Assembly: GCA_964453645.1 (NCBI GenBank)
Contig: CAYVRJ010000001.1
Span: forward strand, 1 to 64,000
DNA: 64,000 nucleotides
Direction of reading: 5' to 3'
Source of the DNA: CAYVRJ01 sp964453645
GTDB lineage: Bacteria; Bacillota; Clostridia; Christensenellales; JAWKQI01
The notes beneath the pieces were generated by a model. That model did not search any database. It was given only the letters and a program-made list of their open reading frames with translations, and was not told the DNA's origin. This document shows, piece after piece, positions 59,476 to 64,000 of the stretch; the first letter of the stretch is position 1; every line of letters starts with the position of its first letter. A program made the translations under genes and the position numbers.

Positions 59476-60822
59476 ATGATGCAATGTACCATACAGGGCG
59501 GAATCATCACCCCCGACGATATACAATATGAAGCAGACAGGCAAGTGTACAACCGTGCCATTCAAAAATACCCCGCAGCTATCGCCTACTGCCAACACCC
59601 AAGGGACGTGCGGCAAGGGGTGTTGTGCGCACAGGAGCAGGGGTTACCCATACGCATTCGCTCGGGCGGCCACAACTACGAGGGATATTCGGTGGGCGAC
59701 AAAGCTTTTGTGATCGATGTGAGTAAGATGAACGGGGTGTGTATCAATCATCGGTGCGGCACTGTCACCCTGGGGGGAGGTGTTTTATTATCCAAGTTAT
59801 ACAATACAGTGGGCAGCCAAGGATACCCCTTTCCCGGAGGGACGTGCCCCACTGTGGGTGTGAGCGGATTTAGTTTAGGGGGCGGATGGGGGCTTTCGGC
59901 CAGGAAGTTCGGCCTTGGTTGCGACTCTTTGCTGGAGGTGCAAATGGTGGATGGCAAGGGTCATTTGGTGACAGCCAACGGGCACACAAACCCCAATTTA
60001 TTTTGGGCCATGAGAGGGGCAGGGGGGAGCAACTTTGGTGTGGTCACGGGTATGACGTTTCGGCTGCCCCAGCGAGTAAAGGGCGTTACGTACTTTGAAT
60101 TATACTACCCCTGTGCCAGCTTTCAACTGCAAATGCACTTCCTCAAACGTTTTCAGGAGTGGATTGGTTCAGTAGACCCCGACATCAATGCAGCCGGGGG
60201 CATATACAACACCAAGGCAGACGGTATTTATGTCTTTATGCGGGGCATCTGCTACGGCGACCCAGAGCGGACAAAGGAATTGTTAGCCCCCTTTTATTTC
60301 ACGCAAAAGCTGGAGGAGAAATTTGAATACGGTTCCTTTGTGCAAATCATGAATCAGGTGGGCAGCATCTATCCCCCCTCGGAACAGTTTAAATCTACAG
60401 GACGGTTTGTGCACAAAACCTATTCACAAAGGGAGCTGTATCAACTGCTCTGTATTGTCAACGGCAACCGGCCCAGAGGTTCTGTGTTGACATCCCTTTC
60501 CTTTTATGGCTTGGGGGGCAAAGTGTTAGCCGTGAGACCCGAGGATACTGCCTTTTATTATCGAGATGCAAAATATATACTGCTCATACAATCGGTGTGG
60601 GAGAACAGCCAATACAGGGAATGCAACCAAAGGTGGGTGCTGCACAACTTTCCCGTTTTATACAGGCTCACCAAGGGTTCGTATATAAACTTTCCCCTGT
60701 TGCAGCTAGAGGATTACCTTCAAAACTATTTTGGAGGTAATGTGCCACGGTTGTTAAAGGTGAAAAAGGAATACGACCCAAACAATGTCTTTTCCTTCCC
60801 TCAAAGTATCCCCATCGTTTGA
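59476..60822 (+). CDS. Berberine-bridge-enzyme-like FAD oxidoreductase
   Basis: The 448-residue flavoenzyme has the FAD-binding region RIRSGGHNYEGYSVG with the His that binds FAD, PGGTCPTVGVSGFSLGGGWG with the Cys of the second covalent link, and a C-terminal BBE segment ending YDPNNVFSFPQSI. Both attachment residues are present, so bicovalent FAD is likely. Known relatives oxidise sugars or secondary metabolites; the substrate here is unknown. Confidence 0.85.
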   Translation: MMQCTIQGGIITPDDIQYEADRQVYNRAIQKYPAAIAYCQHPRDVRQGVLCAQEQGLPIRIRSGGHNYEGYSVGDKAFVIDVSKMNGVCINHRCGTVTLGGGVLLSKLYNTVGSQGYPFPGGTCPTVGVSGFSLGGGWGLSARKFGLGCDSLLEVQMVDGKGHLVTANGHTNPNLFWAMRGAGGSNFGVVTGMTFRLPQRVKGVTYFELYYPCASFQLQMHFLKRFQEWIGSVDPDINAAGGIYNTKADGIYVFMRGICYGDPERTKELLAPFYFTQKLEEKFEYGSFVQIMNQVGSIYPPSEQFKSTGRFVHKTYSQRELYQLLCIVNGNRPRGSVLTSLSFYGLGGKVLAVRPEDTAFYYRDAKYILLIQSVWENSQYRECNQRWVLHNFPVLYRLTKGSYINFPLLQLEDYLQNYFGGNVPRLLKVKKEYDPNNVFSFPQSIPIV

Positions 60823-60847
60823 TTGTTATCAAAAAATAGAGTATACT
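60819..60847 (+). promoter_or_regulatory. sigma-A promoter of the DUF1697 gene
   Basis: TTGATT (60819-60824), 17 bases, TATACT (60842-60847). The -35 box overlaps the stop codon of the flavoenzyme gene. Confidence 0.65.
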
Positions 60848-60876
60848 AGGGTATATTAGGGATAGGGGGATTGACA

Positions 60877-61362
60877 ATGAAACAAATCGCTTTTCTGCGG
60901 GGTGTGAACGTGGGAGGCAAGAGCAAGGTGAACATGAAAGAACTGGTTAGCTTGTTAGCCCAAGAGTTTGAAGGCGTTTCCTCCTATATTCAAAGTGGAA
61001 ACATCCTCTTCGAAGGAGGGGAAAACCCACAGCAACGCATTGAGGAGACCATTGCCAAACACTTTTCTGTGAACACAAAGGTAATCGTCCGCACCGGCGA
61101 GGAATTGAGAAGGATTGTGGAACTGTGCCCCTATCCCGAGGATGCCGCATACATCACCCTGCTCTCGGCAGAAGCTCCTCCCTTTGAACGAATTGACGGC
61201 AAGGGGGATGAATACACCTGTGCTGGGGATGTGATCTATGTGTGTATGAACGGACAAGCTCACGAATCAAAGCTGCAAAACGCTGTGTTCGAAAAGCGTA
61301 CAGGGCTGTTTGCCACCACCAGAAATATGAGAACCTTAAAAGAGCTTTTAAAGCGGGTTTAG
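60877..61362 (+). CDS. DUF1697 family protein
   Basis: The 161-residue protein has the family opening QIAFLRGVNVGGKSKVNMKE, seen in parts, SYIQSGNILFE and the closing FATTRNMRTLKELL. The family is widespread and of unknown function. The ATG has GGGGG 7 bases upstream; a TTG two codons earlier is less well placed. Short gap to phzF, so the two may be one transcript. Confidence 0.88.
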   Translation: MKQIAFLRGVNVGGKSKVNMKELVSLLAQEFEGVSSYIQSGNILFEGGENPQQRIEETIAKHFSVNTKVIVRTGEELRRIVELCPYPEDAAYITLLSAEAPPFERIDGKGDEYTCAGDVIYVCMNGQAHESKLQNAVFEKRTGLFATTRNMRTLKELLKRV

Positions 61363-61385
61363 AATAATAAGAAGGATGTCTTGGG

Positions 61386-62162
61386 ATGAAGTATTATATC
61401 ATTGATGCGTTTGCAGACCAACAGTTTCGGGGAAACCCAGCGGGGGTATGTCTGGTTGAGGAACCACTGACTCCCAATGCCATGCAAAACATTGCCTTTG
61501 AAAACAATTTGTCCGAAACAGCGTTTGTGAAGAAGGGCGAAGCGGGGTATAGCCTTCGCTGGTTTACCCCCGAAACGGAGATCGACCTGTGCGGCCATGC
61601 CACGCTGGCATCGGCCTTTGTGCTGATGAATTATGTGGATACCACCATGGGTGTTGTGGAGTTTCAAACCAAGAGCGGAAGGATATCTGTGGAAAGGCAG
61701 GGGGAACTCTATCACCTAAACTTCCCCAGCCGAAAGCCCACACCCTGCCCCATTCCCCATGGTTTAAAAGAGGCCTTAAACGCCAATATTTTGGAAACCC
61801 ATCAATCCAGAGATCTGCTCATATTGGTGGAAGATGAGTTGACGGTGCAAAACTTACAAGTGGACTTTTCAAAGCTCAAAGAATTTGAAACTTCATTTGC
61901 CTTTATTGTCACAGCCAAGGGGCAGAGCTGCGATTTCGTCTCTCGGTTTTTTGCGCCCGGTGCGGGTATTGCAGAAGATCCGGTCACCGGTTCGGCCCAC
62001 TGCACCCTCATTCCCTTTTGGAGCCAGAGGCTTTCCAAAAAGGAGATGATGGCAAAACAGCTCTCTAGGCGAGGAGGTGTTCTTTGCTGTGAAGATTTGG
62101 GAGAACGGGTGAGAATCGGGGGCAGGGCTGTGCGATATTTGGAGGGAGAAATTTTTTTGTGA
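61386..62162 (+). CDS. PhzF family isomerase-like protein
   Basis: The 258-residue protein has the PhzF fold signatures YYIIDAFADQQFRGNPAGVC, seen in parts, the catalytic-type Glu in NNLSETAFV, RWFTPETEIDLCGHATLA and the second-half GIAEDPVTGSAHC. PhzF proper acts in phenazine synthesis, but no phenazine genes are here; most relatives have unknown substrates. Confidence 0.9.
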   Translation: MKYYIIDAFADQQFRGNPAGVCLVEEPLTPNAMQNIAFENNLSETAFVKKGEAGYSLRWFTPETEIDLCGHATLASAFVLMNYVDTTMGVVEFQTKSGRISVERQGELYHLNFPSRKPTPCPIPHGLKEALNANILETHQSRDLLILVEDELTVQNLQVDFSKLKEFETSFAFIVTAKGQSCDFVSRFFAPGAGIAEDPVTGSAHCTLIPFWSQRLSKKEMMAKQLSRRGGVLCCEDLGERVRIGGRAVRYLEGEIFL

Positions 62163-62236
62163 GCACAACAGTGCTGAACGGTATGCACAGGATTTAAAAG
62201 AATTTTAATAAACTTCATATAGCGGATAAAAATAAA

Positions 62237-62279
62237 GAAAACCTCTCAAACTAAAGAAAAACTGTTTGGGAGGTTTCTT
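62237..62279 (+). promoter_or_regulatory. Terminator-like hairpin overlapping the ABC gene ribosome site
   Basis: GAAAACCTCTCAAA (62237-62250) pairs with TTTGGGAGGTTTC (62265-62277), one bulge and one wobble. The right arm contains GGGAGG (62268-62273), which is the ribosome site for the TTG at 62280. Confidence 0.5.
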
Positions 62280-63998
62280 TTGCTAAAAATTTATAAGTTT
62301 CTAAAGCCATATACAGGGCAAATCATCCTCATGGTATTGTTATTGTGTCTACAAGTGTTTACCATGCTCTTTTTACCCAACCTCATGTCCGAAATCGTCA
62401 ACGTGGGTATTGTGCAGCGGGGCGGCGACGTGCCCTACATCCTCTCTCAAGGGGGGATTATGCTGCTGGTGGCCCTGGTTAGCTCCATCTGTGCGGTGAG
62501 CGTGGGGTATTTGGCCTCTAAAATTGCAGTGAGTTTTGCAACAGATGTGCGGGGTAAGATGTTTGATTGCGTGGAACAGTTCACCATGAACGAGTTCGAC
62601 AAGCTGGGCACAGCCTCCCTCACAACCCGGGCCACCAACGATGTGACCCAAGTGCAGGACTTCACCATTATGATGTTTCGAATCATGGTGTTAGCCCCCC
62701 TCATGTGTATCGGGGGTATCGCCATGGCGGTTTCTAAAAACCCAAGGCTGTCTTGGGTCATCGTGGCAGCTATGCCCGTGGTACTTTTATTCATTATTAT
62801 CCTGTTTAAAAAAGTAATCCCCATCTTCCGTTCGGTCCAAAAAAAGTTGGACAACTTAAATCTGGTCATGCGGGAGAGCTTAACGGGTGTTCGGGTTATC
62901 CGTGCCTTTACGGCCGACAAGCGGGAGCAGCAGCGATTCGATGCGGCAAACGAAACCCTCACCCAAGCATCCATTCGGTCACAAATCCTGCTGTCCTCCA
63001 TGATGCCCTTTTTAATGCTGATCATCAACATTGCAAACGTGTTTGTCATATGGTTTGGTGGACAAAACATTGCAGCAGGTGCCATGCAGGTGGGGGATGT
63101 GATGGCCTTTTTGCAATACCTCATGCAGATCATGATGGCACTGGTGATGATGTCTTTGGTGTTCGTCATGTTGCCCAGAGCAAGCGTGTGCGCCAATCGG
63201 ATCAACGAGGTGTTGCAAACGGAAGTTTCCATTAAAAGCCCCAAAAATCCCGAAACCACTGAAAAGGATACGGGGGTGATCGAGTTTAAAAACGTTTCGT
63301 TTAAATATGCCGGGGCAGACAACATGGCCATTGAGGACATCAGCTTCACAGCAAAACCAGGGGAGTTCACCGCCATCATGGGGGGAACGGGTTCGGGTAA
63401 ATCCACCATCATTCAGCTCATCCCTAGGCTGTACGACGTGACCGAGGGTTCTATTACCCTCAACGGCATCGACATTCGAAAGTACAACACCGACGATCTG
63501 CGCTCTCGCATCGGCTACTGCCCCCAAAAGGCCATGCTGCTCTCGGGCACCATTGAATCCAACGTAGCCTTTGGCAAAGAAAATGCAACGGACGAAGAAA
63601 TTGCCGGTGCGGCAGAGATTGCCCAGAGTATCGACTTCATTAAAAAGAAGGAAAAGGGATTTAAAGACCCAATCGCCCAGGGGGGCACCAACGTTTCGGG
63701 GGGACAAAAACAAAGGTTGTCCATCGCCCGTGCCCTGTGCACCAATGCAAATATTTATATTTTTGACGACAGTTTCTCCGCACTGGATTTTAAAACCGAT
63801 GCGGCACTGCGGTCTGCCCTGCGGCGGGAGACCAGCGGAGCAACGGTGATCATCGTTGCCCAGCGCATCAACACTGTGATGGATGCGGACAAGATCATTT
63901 TGTTAAACAACGGAAAGATCGTAGGTGTGGGTAAACACGAAGAGTTACTAGAAACCTGTGAAGAATATGCAGAAATTGCAAAATCTCAGTTGGGTTAA
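62280..63998 (+). CDS. ABC exporter, fused permease and ATPase
   Basis: The 572-residue half-transporter has six membrane helices (residues about 15-310) and an ATPase domain with Walker A MGGTGSGKSTI, Q-loop YCPQKAMLLSGT, signature NVSGGQKQRLSIARAL, Walker B IYIFDDSFSALD and switch His-like position VIIVAQRI, where Gln replaces His. The LDFKTD D-loop follows. The missing switch His and Asp in place of Glu after Walker B (FDDS) suggest a degenerate site, as in one half of heterodimeric exporters. A partner gene is expected just past the right edge. Confidence 0.9.
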   Translation: MLKIYKFLKPYTGQIILMVLLLCLQVFTMLFLPNLMSEIVNVGIVQRGGDVPYILSQGGIMLLVALVSSICAVSVGYLASKIAVSFATDVRGKMFDCVEQFTMNEFDKLGTASLTTRATNDVTQVQDFTIMMFRIMVLAPLMCIGGIAMAVSKNPRLSWVIVAAMPVVLLFIIILFKKVIPIFRSVQKKLDNLNLVMRESLTGVRVIRAFTADKREQQRFDAANETLTQASIRSQILLSSMMPFLMLIINIANVFVIWFGGQNIAAGAMQVGDVMAFLQYLMQIMMALVMMSLVFVMLPRASVCANRINEVLQTEVSIKSPKNPETTEKDTGVIEFKNVSFKYAGADNMAIEDISFTAKPGEFTAIMGGTGSGKSTIIQLIPRLYDVTEGSITLNGIDIRKYNTDDLRSRIGYCPQKAMLLSGTIESNVAFGKENATDEEIAGAAEIAQSIDFIKKKEKGFKDPIAQGGTNVSGGQKQRLSIARALCTNANIYIFDDSFSALDFKTDAALRSALRRETSGATVIIVAQRINTVMDADKIILLNNGKIVGVGKHEELLETCEEYAEIAKSQLG

Positions 63999-64000
63999 GG

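Noticed and set aside
1..64000. tRNA, rRNA, CRISPR arrays, insertion sequences or prophage genes
   Set aside because: None were recognised on either strand. Repeats that are present lack regular spacers and are not CRISPR.

Overview
The window looks like chromosome from a spore-forming member of the Clostridia (Firmicutes). The evidence is a complete spoIIIAA-AH operon, a gerA-type germinant receptor, GerMN lipoproteins, hemZ next to relA and dtd, asp23/amaP upstream of nusB, and an rny gene, combined with strong AGGAGG-type ribosome sites, frequent TTG starts and sigma-A promoters with 17-base spacers. I cannot name the family or genus. I found no tRNA, rRNA, CRISPR array or transposase.

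Layout. 1-9.9 kb, mostly minus strand: purL, an AEC transporter, lysC and a DUF1015 protein with an acidic tail form one tight group, followed by tspO, a 68-residue Gly/Cys-rich peptide and a PlsC-like acyltransferase. 10-19.7 kb: relA-dtd-MBL hydrolase-hemZ, a methyltransferase, rsmA, an acetyltransferase-like protein, a DUF3810 metalloprotease-like membrane protein and a DUF2156 protein. 19.7-30.2 kb: the F1Fo ATP synthase operon with polA directly behind it, a predicted type I toxin-antitoxin locus, then coaE and a lytic transglycosylase. 30.2-40 kb: an orphan peptide-binding lipoprotein, a two-component system, two GerMN lipoproteins and gerAA-gerAC-gerAB. 40-44 kb: a degenerate PdaA-like protein and an M14 peptidase (minus strand), then a second two-component system. 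44-56 kb: spoIIIA operon, asp23-amaP-DUF2273-nusB-TsaD-like-folD-xseA-xseB-ispA, and rny. 56-64 kb: xylA and a set of singletons (NlpC/P60 lysin, nucleotidyltransferase, berberine-bridge-like flavoenzyme, DUF1697, PhzF, ABC exporter cut off just before the end of its operon).

Main unusual points. (1) The ATP synthase has no separate delta subunit. The C-terminal domain of delta is fused in frame to the N-terminus of alpha, and the delta N-terminal domain is missing. (2) hemZ has no usable start codon. Its reading frame continues upstream into the preceding hydrolase gene, where a run of nine T contains the heptamer T TTT TTA in the correct frame for a -1 shift. (3) The first histidine kinase also lacks ATG, GTG or TTG at its start; an ATT sits at ribosome-site distance where its paralogue uses TTG. 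(4) A 29-codon hydrophobic peptide gene and a convergent antisense RNA have the promoters, terminators and RBS-masking hairpin of a type I toxin-antitoxin pair. (5) A dispersed palindromic repeat occurs three times; one copy is translated as the start of a GerMN lipoprotein. (6) A 55-base tandem repeat carries its own ribosome site and start codon in each unit upstream of the M14 peptidase.

Most other genes are ordinary housekeeping or sporulation genes in arrangements familiar from Clostridia. All functional calls rest on motifs read by eye; no database search was run.
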